64,000 bases of DNA from Argyresthia goedartella (Eukaryota; Arthropoda; Insecta; Lepidoptera; Argyresthiidae): assembly GCA_949825045.1 (NCBI GenBank), contig OX463813.1, positions 29,122,001 to 29,186,000 of the forward strand, read 5' to 3'. Shown in pieces: positions 33,158-44,602 of the stretch (position 1 is its first letter; each line of letters starts with the position of its first letter). Under the pieces are notes generated by a model. It saw only the letters and a list, made by a program, of their open reading frames with translations, was not told the DNA's origin and did no database searches. A program made the translations under genes and the position numbers.

Positions 33158-33419
33158 AAGGGATGATTTTATGTGCGTCTACTTTTTACGATGAGTCGCG
33201 CCGTAGATACCTATCGCTTTTTGGAGTTGAGTTCGCAGTTATACATAAGTAAACGAAGAAATATGAATAAATACACAATTCTATATGAACGAAATGGCGT
33301 AGTTTCACGAAGAAGATTTTCTTTGCCCAGGGAATCTTAATGTTGGACAGCCAGAGATAATCTGATAGAGCCTGTCCAAGCTTTAAATGTCTACGATTTT
33401 TTTTTTACAGGAATCTTGT
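33158..33419. other. No supported gene
   Basis: Unassigned; includes a T run near 33397. Confidence 0.4.
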
Positions 33420-33612
33420 TTTATATTTACATTTACATACAAGCACATACATTGCCTGTGGTTCCACAAGAGGATACCCTGTTTCGTGGAAACCAGAAAC
33501 AGCGACGTGACACACATTTAAACATCCAAGACAGGTTTTTTTTTTCCCAGACGGAGATCGAACCCGGATCCTCTCGCAGGGTAGGCAGAGCCACAACCGC
33601 TGCGCACAGAGG
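33420..33612 (-). repeat. SINE S1, full-length copy
   Basis: The head has GCAGCGGTTGTGGCTCTGCC and a B-box-like GGGTTCGATCTCCG. The body is collinear with the other S1 copies. It is directly followed on the plus strand by an S2 fragment. Confidence 0.75.
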
Positions 33613-33631
33613 TCGCCAAAATAAACAAGCA

Positions 33632-33790
33632 TAGTCACGCCAATTCCCATACGAGGTAGCCGAGGCACAATTTTGCCAACGTTATTCAAAACTCCATTTT
33701 GCGTGACAAGGGGCTAGCCCATCGCCGCAGCTATGGAGATATGAAGGTTTCCCGTCACTGTTAGAACGTCGGCATAATGTAATTTAGATA
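33632..33790 (-). repeat. SINE S2 fragment
   Basis: CAATTCCCATACGAGG, GGCACAATTTTGCC, TTGCGTGACAAGGGGCTAGC and CGCAGCTATGG in reversed order. A small 14-bp hairpin (TATACTGAATATTT) is at 33808-33845. Confidence 0.65.
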
Positions 33791-33908
33791 TTTTTCTTTC
33801 TTATGAATATACTGAATATTTAAAGTAAATAAAATATTCAGTATATAAAATGGAAAATACGTGTCGCTTTTAAGAGACTTCTCCCAACAAGCTTTACGAG
33901 GTTGAGGT

Positions 33909-34162
33909 ATCAGGGTTCCGTGCCCGGAGGATAACGAAGTCTCCGCCGTCCATCAGTGTGTCCGTCAGCGGGCTGCACAGGTCGGATAACTAGAGCTGGC
34001 ATCTTCAACACAATTACACGTTCTCTTCAGCAACAATGGATATAATTAATTATACACATTTTCAGTTATTAAAGAAGGTCCCTAATACAAGCGATGTGTT
34101 TTTTAAGTGTATTCATTCATATACGATGGTCGGAACCCGTCATGAGCAAGTCCGACTTGCAC
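33909..34162 (+). repeat. R1 repeat copy
   Basis: Begins CAGGGTTCCGTGCCCGG, has the CTCCGCCGTCCATC block and ends at GTCCGACTTGCACTT. The stretch 34163-34794 is unassigned. Confidence 0.6.
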
Positions 34163-34794
34163 TTAACCTATTTTATTAAATATTCGATCTAATAATATAT
34201 AGTTTTCGCCACTCGCCAACTCCTAGCAACACGGGATCTACATAAAGATATCCTTATAGATATGAATCGTCTTCTGGAGAATTCGGAGTTTCATTAATAA
34301 GTTGCCCTTCCTCAAGGGACCTAACTCATCCGGTTACACTTAAACTTACCTCCCTTATCCCATATGTCCTAGGGACTAAAATTGTATGCTTTTGGGGTAG
34401 CTTGACCTGAATATTTTGGCAGAACTGACGAAAGAGGTTGTTTATGATTTTCCGGTGAACGGTTTAAATTTTGCAATTATGTTGGGAATTGTGGGTTTAG
34501 TGGTCGTAGTATTTGCTATTTGGCTTTTGATTGAAACTCTATTCTCTCTCTATATTATCTATGTTTGTTGAGTCTCTGTGGATGTTATTTACCATATTGC
34601 CGTTTGTAAATGTGCAAAATGGAGTTCTGAATAACGGGAAATATTAAACTGCACAAAAAAAACTGATTTGCTCAGCAAACATCCCTTACATTGGCTGCGG
34701 TAGCTTAGGTGAAGGGTAAAGGGAGTGAGTGAAGCGGAGCCCCCTTTATCATTCGTGTCAGTTTGAACATGTAAGAACAACAAAAAACATTTTT

Positions 34795-34900
34795 CAGATA
34801 AAAAATTAGTTTTTACCAAGTAGTTTAACATTATGCTGATCGTAACGTGCGGTTTTTGTACGCAGTATAGAGGGTTTATGATACGTGTGTAGATAAAATA
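34795..34900 (-). repeat. Repeat M fragment
   Basis: TTAGTTTTTACCAAGTAGTT, TGCTGATCGTAACGTGCGGT and TTTATGATACGTGTGTAGAT are the reverse complement of 17585-17690 in the full copy of M. Confidence 0.65.
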
Positions 34901-34984
34901 TTTAACAGAACAGAACATAAAAAGTGTTTTTGATGATACTTTTTTGCTGTGCAAATCAATATTTTTGGGGTGCGAATAAATACT

Positions 34985-35055
34985 AGCCCCGAATAACTGA
35001 CCCAACGTGGGGGCAATTGTGCCGCTTCGAACCCGTATTTCCCTGGGCGTAGTGT
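34985..35055 (+). repeat. SINE S2 fragment
   Basis: CTAGCCCCGAATAACTGACC, CGTGGGGGCAATTGTGCC and CCCGTATTTCC..GGGCG are the 3' part of S2 in sense orientation. Confidence 0.5.
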
Positions 35056-35138
35056 GAGTTTTCAATAAAATTGACTTTACTATCGCGTTGTCGTAAAACG
35101 CCAGTTTTGTATAGCGAGTTTGCGACTCACTGGCTTTT

Positions 35139-35300
35139 TAGGGTTCCGTACCCGAAGGATGCCAAACGGGACCCTATTACCCTCCGCTGTCGTCTGTCTG
35201 TCCGTCCGTCCCTCCGTCACCGGGCTCTATCGGATCAACCGAAATAGGTAGAGAGCTGAAAATTTCACAGACTGTGTATTTACCTTGCCGCTATAACAAA
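35139..35300 (+). repeat. R1 repeat, left part
   Basis: TTAGGGTTCCGTACCCGAAGG, ACGGGACCCTATTACC and the CCGTCCGTCCCTCCGTC block; the right half is missing. Confidence 0.6.
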
Positions 35301-35774
35301 TACAAATAATAATAAACATATCGGTTTTTAAGAATGAAAAGAAGTACCCATATAAGAAATTATTGGTGTAACCATTTTCTTAGCCATTATGTTTTTTTTT
35401 TTATTTATATTTTTTTACATAGCCTATATTGTGTCCCACTGCTGGGCAAAGGCCTCCTTGTTTGTTTATTGGCGAAAATTGGACTCTCCCGATCTTATCG
35501 GAAAACATCTTTAAATGCATATATCAAATTTTTTGCTGAGTTATTTGTCATTATACAATTAATAATTGCTCATTCAAATTATAATAAATAAAATTAAGTT
35601 ATTTAAGTACCATATTTTATTTTATTTCTGTAAATACGTTACTCAATTTCTAACCACTTCCGGTTTCAATGAGCAAAGAGTATCGTTTACTGAGTACATA
35701 GTTCAATACTTACTACTATACAAAACTCTTTTCAATGTTTCGATGGCCTTGAATGTAGTCCTACTACTTAATAT
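35301..35774. other. No gene; RTE-like tail at 35420-35462
   Basis: GTCCCACTGCTGGGCAAAGG is the reverse complement of a 3'-terminal motif I know from a widespread lepidopteran LINE; a plus-strand version lies at 50455-50530. The rest is unassigned up to the left end of the MULE. TSD candidate CTTAATAT is at 35767-35774. Confidence 0.5.
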
Positions 35775-35900
35775 CCTTTTTGATTACAATTCCTACGCCG
35801 CGAAACGACTTTGAAGGATTACGTCTACACCGCTATAAGACTTAGTCGCAAAATAACTCTCATTTAAAACACCTACAAAGCAAAATGCCTCAAATCAATA
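35775..35900. repeat. MULE left terminal inverted repeat
   Basis: Matches 46155-46267 in reverse complement at roughly 85-90 percent by eye. Weaker similarity may extend to about 36110. Confidence 0.75.
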
Positions 35901-36259
35901 TCTCTAAAGTGGTTTGCCAAATTTGCAATACGCCTGCATTATTTCTTGTCTAGGCGGCATAACGTCTCAAAAATTAAAATGACTTTAAAGGATAGTATAT
36001 AACACGCCATGGGACTAAGAATCATAATTACTCGCAATCAAAAATGGCTATAAATCAAATTGCCTCAAATTAATATTATAATTATAAAGCAGTTAGCAAA
36101 TTGCATAGAAACCTTATGTGAATTCCCTGTTTTCAGATTAGATAATGGCCACTTCAATTTGAATTGATTGTTATCTATTACAACTTCACTGTCTATATTG
36201 TCAATCGTTTAAATTTGTTCAATTCATTTGTGTCGCAAACGAAGAATTTACAAATGAAT

Positions 36260-37240
36260 ATGGCTGAAAAGCCGGAAGAGATGGTTTTCATCAAAAATCA
36301 AAAGGCAGCTCAATCTTTGATGTAGTCTGGTTATAGATTTACAAAAAAACACGACAACCCTATTGTTGAAACAACCTTATGGAGGTGTGATGATAGAAAC
36401 TATAATGCATGATTAAAAGTAAATGCAGATAAATATAAAAATTAAAAAAAAAGCATTCAAGCTTGTTGGCCCAATTTCACGAAAAATAAAATATTTACGA
36501 TCTTTGAAGAATGCAAAGAAGAAGTTTGCAAAACATTTAAACCAGTGCAACAAGTTTTTGAAAATGTTTACACAAAAAGCAATATTACATCAGATGAGAA
36601 AGATATGCTGCCTATATTTAAGTCAAAAAAGATGGTCTCCAAAAAAGCTCCAAAGTTAGTCTTTAAGAATTTAAATGACGTAAAAGTACCAGAACAATGA
36701 CAAAATTTTAATTTTTGCAACTCCGTTTGGGAAAAAGACCCTTCAGAACATGGCCGGTAAATCACCCCAGCTGTTCGCAGATGGAACGTTTAAGCGAACA
36801 CCAACTCCGTTTTACAAGCTATATTGAATACATATGGGTTTAGCCAGCGATGAGGAAATGACTAACATCGTGTCATTGATCTATATCTTACTTCTCAAAA
36901 AGACACAGGAAACGTACGTTAGATTATTTCTTCTCATAAAAGAACACTTCAATATCGAATTTCATAAAATGAAATGCGATAATGAATTGGCCCAAGTAAA
37001 CGCTTTATAGAAAGAAACCACTATAATAAGGCTATTTGGAAGCAAGCTGACAAACTCAAGATGTTGGAATCAAAAGAAACCGTTATACAACCGCTCTGAT
37101 AGCAAATTTGCCTCTTCTACCAACACAACATATTATGGACGGTTGGTTGGCAATAGTACAAGATCACACCGAAGATAGAAATGCTGTGAAAATTTTCTCG
37201 ACATATTTTGAATGACAGTGGTTGAAATCAGTACAAAATT
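36260..37240 (+). pseudogene. MULE transposase with FLYWCH-like start, decayed
   Basis: From the ATG at 36260 the frame gives SGYRFTKKHDNPIV and TTLWRCDDRNYN, the pattern of a FLYWCH zinc finger (G..F...k......WRC), with TAG and TGA stops inside. Later pieces in shifting frames read LFADGTFKRTPTPFYKLY, then a YILLLKKTQETYVRLF block, then FHKMKCDNELAQ, and further on YNKAIWKQADKL. A D-G-T-F..P..F block followed by YALL..K....Y..LF is the core of MULE transposases; the first catalytic Asp is in ADGT and the second Asp position is CDNE. At least six stops or frameshifts mean it is long dead. It lies close to the left TIR, as expected for the element's own gene. Confidence 0.75.
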
Positions 37241-37951
37241 TCTAAGCTAACTAAAGTGCTAAAATAGCTTTTTTTCACTTATTATAGTTATTATTATTGA
37301 AATAATTAAAATAAGAGTTTTGTGTTTATTTATTTTATTCTAATGCCGACGATGTTGTCCAACTTCTTCTTCTTTTCTTCTTAGATACCAGTAAGTAAGC
37401 CATACTGGAGTAGAAATTACGGTCCAAGCAAGTAGTAGTACAGTCGACTACAATGATGATACTCTGAACTAGAAAATAATTATAGAAATCATCTATTTTG
37501 CTCGTTTATATCCAAATTTTCGTGAATTATCTACCAAAGATTCTACAGAAGTGCACAATTTACCAATTTACCTCATACAGGTTCTTCTAATTATTCCTGA
37601 TATAACGTGACTCTCAGTGAAGTGACAGCATCTGCCACGATATTCATCACCTGCGTAAAAGGTGGCTTTACCACCACTTAGCCACCACGAGACTGGCGGT
37701 AGTTGCGACATAAGCCCATGAACTCTGCGAGTTTTGACGCCATATGTGGTACGACATCAGACTACGCCGTCACCGTGCTTCGGAACTGTGTTACGCGACT
37801 CAACCGAGCTAAAAACCCCTTTCATCCAATTCGCCACTCCGCCCTGTGGCGGGTCAGCCTCCACCGTTGTTTCGCCAGTCCCGCTCGCTTTTCCTGTGCT
37901 TTGTTGCTGAGGATAAATATGCTTGGGAGCTTTTGCTGACGTAACCAAATA
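37241..37951. other. MULE remainder and presumed 5' region of element E
   Basis: CTAAAATAGCTT at 37259-37270 recurs at 45413-45424 on the far side of element E, a possible 12-bp target duplication. If so, 37271-37951 is the 5' untranslated region of E. Small frames here have no domain. Confidence 0.4.
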
Positions 37952-39886
37952 GTGATAACAAATTCTACACCCTACTTTAGTGCTGAGACAATTTTAATTG
38001 TATTTGTTTTTCTTAAGATAGGACAGAGAGGTCTCAAAATTCATATTGGCAAAGTTCACAAAAACATTAATACTCAGAAAACCCACACCTTCGGCCCTAC
38101 ACAATCCCCAAATCTACCCATCAACCCCAACTCGGACCTTTGGAAAGATTTAGCCAAATTCAAAAAGAACATCCCAATAGTAAAAAGAATTCCTCGAGGC
38201 GCCAGGACATCTGTGGCCACCTCTCCGTCCAAAGCCATAAAACAAGTGACAGCACAAAATGATCATCAGAGCTGGGAGCAGCTACTGACTTTTTTGTACC
38301 GGGTGCTGCATGTGGAAAAAGGAACACACGCAAGCGGCTCCCTTACACAAAAAATGAAGAATAACTGCAAAAATAATGTCCAATCTATTCAAAACAACTA
38401 TTTAGGCCCATTTAGTCAATACAACGTCATCGAATCAATAGAAACCAAAGTGAGTGACGGAGATATTAAGGGAGCCGCCCAACTTTTGTTTTCCAGCGAC
38501 GCGGTCGCCCCTGACTCTCCCGAAACCCTTCAGGCACTGGAGTCCAAGCATCTGACTCCAGCATCGGCGCTTCAGCTCCCTGACCCCCCCGCTCCTTCCG
38601 ACCCCACCCCGCGTGCCTTGGCCGATGACGTCCTGGCAGCGGTTATGTCTTTCAGGAGCGGTTCGGCCGGCGACCTCGACGGCCTGTCACTGCAACATTA
38701 CAAAGACATGCTGTGTGGCGTCGTCGGGGACGCAGGATGGACCCTCCTGACAGACATCACCGAGCTTGTCAACTTGATGCTCTCTGGCGGGGTGTACGAG
38801 GGCATCACAGATCTGCTCTACGGGGCGAACGTGTGTGCCGTCAAAAAGAAGGACGGGGGTATAAGGCTCATCGCTGTCGGTAACACTATCAGGCGGATAG
38901 TATCCAAGATCTATTGCAGATATATTTTACCAGATCTTGAGCACTTATTTCAACCGACGCAGATGGGCTTTGGCAGCAGGGGAGGATGAGAGGCCGCTGT
39001 TCACGCGGCTCGGACCTTTCTTGCCAATCAGGGAGGTGAGGTGCTGTTGAAAGTAGACGTCCAAAATGCATTCAATTCGGTAGATAGGGGTGCCCTGCTT
39101 ACACAAGTTAAAAGACACACCCCGTCCATATACAAATACCTTTGGCAATGCTACAGTAAAAAATCAAAATTATTATACAATAATCATCTCTTACACTCAG
39201 CAGTTGGCTGCCAGCAGGGTGACCCACTTGGACCGGCCATCTTCAGTTTGGCAATCCATCCGGCCATAACAAGCCAAAATTCAAAATCCAACGTATGGTA
39301 CCTCGACGACGGTACCCTGGGAGGCGACGCAAAAACTGTACTTGATGATTTAAAAACATTGAAAACTGAATTTGTTATTAAATTAACCGACCTAAATTAT
39401 TCCAAGTGCCAGCTTTATTTACCGGAAAACCTACAATCATCTCAAAGAATTTTATATTATTGAACAAGAATTTCACAATTTAGCACCTGGCATCAAAATT
39501 CTTAGCGAACAATCACTTCGCCTCCTGGGGTCTCCAGTCCTAGAGGATGGCATCCCCAGCTATAACTGAGCAAATTTCCAAATTCGAGGAGACTTTTGAC
39601 AGACTGACAAATCTTAACCCCCACATCGCCCTTACAATCATCCGCTTCTGCCTCTTTGTGCCTAAATTGACGTATGTCCTCCGCTGCGCCCCATTATGGA
39701 AATATTCTTCTTCCCTTTTATTTCTAGATCAGCTCATACAAAAAAACCTAACAGACATCCTAAATTGCAGTTTCGATGACAATAGCTGGACACAGGCGTG
39801 CCTGCCTACAAGACACGGTGGCCTGGGGATCCGAAATACATCAGATGTCGCGCTTCCAGCGTTCCTGTCCTCGGCCTATGGTACAC
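37952..39886 (+). pseudogene. Element E ORF, N-terminal and RT part
   Basis: Near the start, GLKIHIGKVHK looks like the second half of a C2H2 zinc finger whose Cys pair has decayed. About 230 residues on are LADDVLAAVMSFRSGSAGDLDGL and ANVCAVKKKDGGIRLIAVGN, the RT fingers. An in-frame TGA at 38987 sits inside GFGSRGG-EAAVHAARTF. The frame then reopens with LLKVDVQNAFNSVDR (catalytic Asp), AVGCQQGDPLGPAIFSLA and VWYLDDGTLGG (catalytic Asp pair). Two frameshifts follow, near 39455 and 39535, before the frame that ends at the LINE-A1 insertion. YLDD with GCQQGDPLGP is unlike the FADD/GVPQGS of the LINEs around it. Confidence 0.75.
39880..39886. repeat. Target duplication of LINE-A1, left copy (GGTACAC)
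   Basis: GGTACAC is here and again at 44603-44609. The codon phase is the same on both sides. Removing 39887-44609 therefore leaves the E frame intact across the joint. Confidence 0.85.
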
Positions 39887-40224
39887 TGTAATTTCTGTAA
39901 TTTCTTTATTGTACTACACAAAACAGTCATACAGATAACTTATAATAGAAAATAAACAAGTACAAAGGCGAGCTTATCTCTCAAAAGAGATTTCTTCCAG
40001 CAAAACAAGATGGTAGGAGAGGTGATGGTTGAGCGGGGGAAGACCTGCGCGTACAATAAACTCTATAAATACTACGACTAATATATACTACAAACAGTAT
40101 GTATTATACTGATAACCCTAATTGCTAAAAATAGACTGCATACACAATTACTTAAATACAACGTAAAAATATGAATAAACCGTATAATAAACTAATACAT
40201 ACAAATATATATATATATATATAT

Positions 40225-43155
40225 CTAACTGGAAAGGGAGAGATAGTGCTTCTTTAGCCGGTTTTTGAATATATTTAGAGATGGACTGTCCCTGATAGTG
40301 CAAGGAAGCTCATTCCACAGTCGTACGGCTCGGATTCTGAACCCGTGCTCGTACGCTGCAGTGGAGCGATCTGGAGCTTTGAGCGTAGACGCCATATGAG
40401 TTCTCCGAGGCCTGCTTGAAGAAAGAAATTCGAAGCGATCACGTAGGAAGTTAGGGTAACGAGGGTTCCACAAAATATTATAAAGGAAACACAGGATATG
40501 AGAGTCCCGTCGAAGCCGAATCGGTAGCCACTTCAGCTCCCTGCGATGCTGAGATACGTGGTCATACTTGCGCAGTCCGAAGATGAACCGAATCCCGAGA
40601 TTTTGAAGTCGTTCGAGTTTGTTCAGTTGTTCTTCATTTGCGCTCACCCAGCAAACATCAGCATAATCAATGAGGGGGAGAAGAAGGGACTGAGCGAGAG
40701 TTATTTTAGTCTGGCGAGGAAGAAAGTTCTGAAGTCTCCTGAGGGAATGAAAAGTTGCGTAAGCTCGCCTGCTGACCTCATTAACATGCATTGACCAGGA
40801 CAATTGATCATCAAAGATGACACCCAGGTTTTTAGCTTTATCGCTATACATGATTACAGTACCGTTATAAGTTACAGAAGGGACAGACAATTGCTGCAAC
40901 GTGTTTAAAGAGTGTCTGGTACCTATAATCATGGCCTGGGACTTATTCGGATTAACCAGCAACCCAAATGACGATTCCCATCCACTAATACCAGCCAAGT
41001 CAGCGTTTAACGCTTCCACAGCGGAATTTACATCATCAGGAGAGAAGTGACGATAGATCTGAAGGTCATCCGCGTAGAGATGATAGGAAGAAGAGAGGAC
41101 ATCGGATATGGAATTGATAAATATTGAGAATAGAAGAGGAGAGAGAATGCCACCTTGGGGGACACCGGAAGAGAGGTCACACCACTCCGTACAAGCATCC
41201 TCCGACTTGATACGCTGTTTTCGGTTCCTTAGGTAAGAGTCAAACCAGCTGGCAGAGAGGGAGGAGACGTTAAGAGATTTGAGAAGTTCAACGAGAATGT
41301 CGAAGTCAACACAGTTAAAAGCACTGCTGAAGTCCAGCAGAGCCAGCACCGAGAGCTGCCTTTGATCCATGGCGACCTGAATATCATCGGTCACTTTTAA
41401 TAAAGCCGTAACAGTACTATGACCCGTTCTAAAGCCAGACTGAAAAGGATTAAGTAGATTTTTAGAGGATAGATAATGGGAGAGCTGATTATGGACAATG
41501 GATTCGAGGACTTTAGAAAGGATCGGCAGGATAGAAATGGGGCGATACTCTTTAAAGGAGGTGGGATTGGATGTTTTAGGGAGAGGGATAACTAATGCTT
41601 GTTTCCAAGCAGTAGGGAAAGAACAATTGGAAATGGAGAAATTTAAAATATGTGTTATGGCCGGAAGCAGATCATCAAGGATAGTTAGAATCATTCGTTG
41701 ACAGATATTATCATCTCCTACAGCTTTGGAGCTAATTGCTAGAAATGCTTTCTTAACCGTGTCGCTTCCAACATTGCTCAGGTTGAAAGGAGTGGTGTTG
41801 GGTAATGACCTAGAGCGCAGACTCTGAAGAGTGGCTTCCTTGATAGAAGGGTCGATTACAACTGGTGGAGCAGAGAGTAATTGATTGAGAGCGTTCAGAT
41901 CAACATCACCCGAATGCATGTCCTGGGATTTGCCAATACCAAGTGTCCTGAGGAATTTCCACACCTGAGCTGGGGTGTACCTTTCGATACACTCGAAGAT
42001 GTGGCGGCGCTTGGCGTCTCGACAGAGACGATTGCATCGATTGCGAAGGCATTTGTAGGAAAGAAAGTTGTCATCTGTCGGATCCTTTTTGTAGTTACAC
42101 TTAGCGCGATTTTTCTTGGCCATTAGGCGCTTGATAGCATCGTTAAGCCAGGGCGCCGGCAGGTGTTTTACCCTGACTTTCTTAATGGGAGCATGTTTGT
42201 CGTAAACTCCCAAGACAATTGCATTAAAGTTGTGGATTTTGTCGTCAACGTTCTCGCTCAAGATGACAGGGGACCAATCGACCAGTGAGACATCAGACCT
42301 AAGGGACTCCACATCTATGCCTTTGAAGCTTCGAATATCTATGAATTTCGTTCTGCTCTTCGGACACCTAATCTTATAGGAGAGGTAGATGAGATCGTGG
42401 AAGGAGAAAGGAGAGTTAAGTTGACCGTGAGAGGCAACCTTATCCAAGTTGGAGACGATTATGATGTCTAGAAGAGAGGGAGAACAATGCGGCTGGAAAT
42501 GAGTGGCCTCAAGTGGCAAGATGTGGAGATTGAATGAATCAACTATGGACCTGAGTTTGGCAGAACGGGAATTCTTTTTGAGGAGACAGGTGTTGAAATC
42601 CCCAAGAATGAGAGTGTCGTCGTAAATTGGGGTCAAATCATTAAGAAGGGATTCAAAGGTGTCGAAGTAGTCAACACGAAGAGAGGGGCTATAGAGGACA
42701 CCAAGCAGCACCTTATTGTGATGAAGAACAATTTCAAGGAAGAGGTATTCAGCAGACTCGGAGTACTGGCTAGGGGATACATTAATCACCTTACAAGCAA
42801 TTTCCGCACGCAGGTAAACAGCGACACCTCCGTCTGCCTTTCCGGTTCTGTCGTTCCTATATAGCCTGAAGCCTGGAAGAGAGTACATGGATGAAGGGAG
42901 TGAAGGCTTAAGGAACGACTCAGAGACAAGGATGCCGTCCACACGTTGCTCAGAAAAAGCCTCGATGAGATCGGGGTAGCTAGTGTGAATACTTTGAGCA
43001 TTGATGTGCACTATGTTCAGATTTTTCCCTGACCCACCAAAGACAGTCTTAAGTTTGACGGAAAGCGGTTCTTCCACAGTGGAAATATCGCTTTCCGCAC
43101 TAATAAATTCATCGCTAGAAGCACACGACAAGAAGCTATCATTATGGATATCCAT
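40225..43155 (-). CDS. LINE-A1 ORF2: AP endonuclease and reverse transcriptase (976 aa)
   Basis: An uninterrupted frame starts at the ATG at 43155 (MDIHNDSFL). The AP-endonuclease domain covers about residues 47-262, with HINAQS (Asn52), VSES (Glu79), LGDFN (Asp186/Asn188), SLLDIIIVS (Asp230) and FHDLI (His253). RT covers about 515-780, with PLPKTSNP..FKEYRPISIL, LLDFSSAFNCVDFD (Asp608), GVPQGGILSPLLF and YADD (694-697). A C-terminal region with DYADVCW, GLRKYDHVSQHRRELKWLPI and IRLWNELPC follows to the stop. All catalytic residues I can check are present. The protein nicks target DNA and copies its own RNA at the nick. It is larger than LINE-B because it keeps the endonuclease. No stop or frameshift suggests recent insertion. 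Confidence 0.92.
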   Translation of the reverse strand: MDIHNDSFLSCASSDEFISAESDISTVEEPLSVKLKTVFGGSGKNLNIVHINAQSIHTSYPDLIEAFSEQRVDGILVSESFLKPSLPSSMYSLPGFRLYRNDRTGKADGGVAVYLRAEIACKVINVSPSQYSESAEYLFLEIVLHHNKVLLGVLYSPSLRVDYFDTFESLLNDLTPIYDDTLILGDFNTCLLKKNSRSAKLRSIVDSFNLHILPLEATHFQPHCSPSLLDIIIVSNLDKVASHGQLNSPFSFHDLIYLSYKIRCPKSRTKFIDIRSFKGIDVESLRSDVSLVDWSPVILSENVDDKIHNFNAIVLGVYDKHAPIKKVRVKHLPAPWLNDAIKRLMAKKNRAKCNYKKDPTDDNFLSYKCLRNRCNRLCRDAKRRHIFECIERYTPAQVWKFLRTLGIGKSQDMHSGDVDLNALNQLLSAPPVVIDPSIKEATLQSLRSRSLPNTTPFNLSNVGSDTVKKAFLAISSKAVGDDNICQRMILTILDDLLPAITHILNFSISNCSFPTAWKQALVIPLPKTSNPTSFKEYRPISILPILSKVLESIVHNQLSHYLSSKNLLNPFQSGFRTGHSTVTALLKVTDDIQVAMDQRQLSVLALLDFSSAFNCVDFDILVELLKSLNVSSLSASWFDSYLRNRKQRIKSEDACTEWCDLSSGVPQGGILSPLLFSIFINSISDVLSSSYHLYADDLQIYRHFSPDDVNSAVEALNADLAGISGWESSFGLLVNPNKSQAMIIGTRHSLNTLQQLSVPSVTYNGTVIMYSDKAKNLGVIFDDQLSWSMHVNEVSRRAYATFHSLRRLQNFLPRQTKITLAQSLLLPLIDYADVCWVSANEEQLNKLERLQNLGIRFIFGLRKYDHVSQHRRELKWLPIRLRRDSHILCFLYNILWNPRYPNFLRDRFEFLSSSRPRRTHMASTLKAPDRSTAAYEHGFRIRAVRLWNELPCTIRDSPSLNIFKNRLKKHYLSLSS

Positions 43156-43788
43156 ACTATATATAGGTAAATAATATAGATATATGTATAAAAATATATA
43201 CTACAATAATGTAAATGTTAATAAAACACACAAAAAAAAAAAACAAGTAAATAACGTAACGGGATGACCTAGACCCATTGCCAGACAACGATTGCTGAAG
43301 TAAGCAGAAAACCTACTTCTTTTAGTTATAAACAACACACAGGATAAAATAAATTAACAACTGGGCAGCGGACAGTGAAGGCACAGAAACAAAATAGAAC
43401 ATAACATGAAAAATGTTTTGGAAGTTAGGCCACGGCGAGGTAAACGCAAAAAGGACCGCGACATGGAGCCCGAACGAAACGCAAACATTTTTGCCAACAA
43501 ACACTTTAAAAATAATTAAGTACAAAGTTTGAGGTTTGCGTTTCGATCCCACTGTTAAAAATAACACAGACGCAGATGCGTGCACAATGAAAAGGAAAAA
43601 AAAAAAAAAACAGTGACAGACCTACCATGTCGTAATGTCTAGAGAACCGAAAATTGTACTTTAGACTCTTGGACGCAAAGAAAAAGTGCTACTACCTCGT
43701 AAATAAAAAGTTAACACAGCCAAATGACCACTGCATCGCGAAAATGGAAGGCCGAGTATGACTGGCTTGCGGACAGACGAACCTAACC
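43156..43788 (-). other. LINE-A1 spacer between ORF1 and ORF2
   Basis: About 633 bp, T-rich on the sense strand. It contains an 87-codon sense frame (43585-43322) that is hydrophobic. The A2 copy has a comparable hydrophobic frame of 125 codons in its own 521-bp spacer. Composition alone may explain both. No promoter or signal is evident. Confidence 0.5.
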
Positions 43789-44571
43789 TTACTTCTTCTT
43801 GATCTGCGTCTGAGCCGCCTGTCGCCTGGTAACTGCGCCTTTGGCGGAGCCAGCTGTAGTCCCCGCAGCTAGTTTCTTCCCAATGCCGGTAGGCAAGGGG
43901 GCCTCCTTGCTGGGAAACTTATCAGTAAGCGGCCGTAAATCCGCCCAACACTCAAGCTTTTGCCGCGACCCGTCAGGCAGCAACAGGTGTATCTTGCCAT
44001 CAGAAGTCCAAGTGTTGCTCACTCCGAAGTGCTTGCGTGCTGCAATGAAGACACCATGTCTGGATTTGGTCAAGAACTCGGACACAGTAATACCCGAGCC
44101 CCTGAGCTCCTTCTTCAGACTCCAAACTTCATTGCGCGCTGTGTGCGTTGCGAAGCGTACAAGCAGCGGCCGAGATTTCGTCCCCTTGGCACCCAGCCTA
44201 TGCACCACCTTCAAGTCGCGGAGGCACTCTGCAGACACCTTGAGGCGGTCTGTGAGCACACCCTTCAAAATGACGTCTGCTTCCTCTTTGGCCGCCTCTT
44301 GCACACCGTGCACCAGCAGCACCTTACGCCTCGCAGCGGTCTCGTGCCGGTCGAGCCCGAGGGTCAGAAGCTGCAGTGAATTCTTCAGCATTCCGAGGCT
44401 CTTCCACACGAGAGACTTGAAGTCCGAGAACTCACGTGTCAGCTTGGTGATGTCCTGGGGTCCTGGAGTAGGTGTGGCTGCATGCAGTTCCTGCTCGTAC
44501 TTCCCCATCCGCTCACTGAAGGTCTCCGTGATTTCATCCATATTCTTCTGCAGCTCAGCGTATAGGTCCAT
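43789..44571 (-). CDS. LINE-A1 ORF1 protein (260 aa)
   Basis: The frame starts at the ATG at 44571 (MDLYAELQKNMDEITETF), only ~31 bp from the element's 5' boundary. Residues 1-80 are helical and charged, with possible coiled coil. Next come RRKVLLVHGVQE (near 82) and KVVHRLG, RPLLVRFATHTARNEVW (near 130-150), GITVSEFLTKSRHGVFIAAR (near 160-180) and GKIHLLLPDGSRQKL (near 190-205). The tail is Lys/Arg/Ala-rich. The layout (coiled coil, RRM-like block, C-terminal domain, basic tail) resembles ORF1 proteins of LINEs, which package the RNA. It aligns end to end with the 286-residue A2 protein. A long open frame on the opposite strand is a shadow. Confidence 0.85.
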   Translation of the reverse strand: MDLYAELQKNMDEITETFSERMGKYEQELHAATPTPGPQDITKLTREFSDFKSLVWKSLGMLKNSLQLLTLGLDRHETAARRKVLLVHGVQEAAKEEADVILKGVLTDRLKVSAECLRDLKVVHRLGAKGTKSRPLLVRFATHTARNEVWSLKKELRGSGITVSEFLTKSRHGVFIAARKHFGVSNTWTSDGKIHLLLPDGSRQKLECWADLRPLTDKFPSKEAPLPTGIGKKLAAGTTAGSAKGAVTRRQAAQTQIKKK

Positions 44572-44602
44572 TGTGCTTGTGTGTGAGGTTATAATAAATA
44601 AA

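Larger units (their letters stand above)
39887..44602 (-). mobile_element. LINE-A1, full-length two-ORF retrotransposon (4716 bp)
   Basis: Runs on the minus strand from a ~31-bp 5' leader through ORF1, a 633-bp spacer and ORF2 to a ~340-bp 3' UTR. The 3' UTR carries GAAATCTCTTTTGAGAGATAAG and ends CAATAAAGAAATTACAGAAATTACA. It is flanked by GGTACAC. There is no poly(A); the end is a short repeated GAAATTACA. The short leader compared with A2 (225 bp) suggests slight 5' truncation. This is a CR1/L2/Jockey-group element by its motifs; the exact clade is not decided. Confidence 0.85.

Noticed and set aside
40546..42126. Plus-strand frames at 40546-40794, 41498-41701 and 41881-42126
   Set aside because: Antisense shadows of LINE-A1 ORF2.
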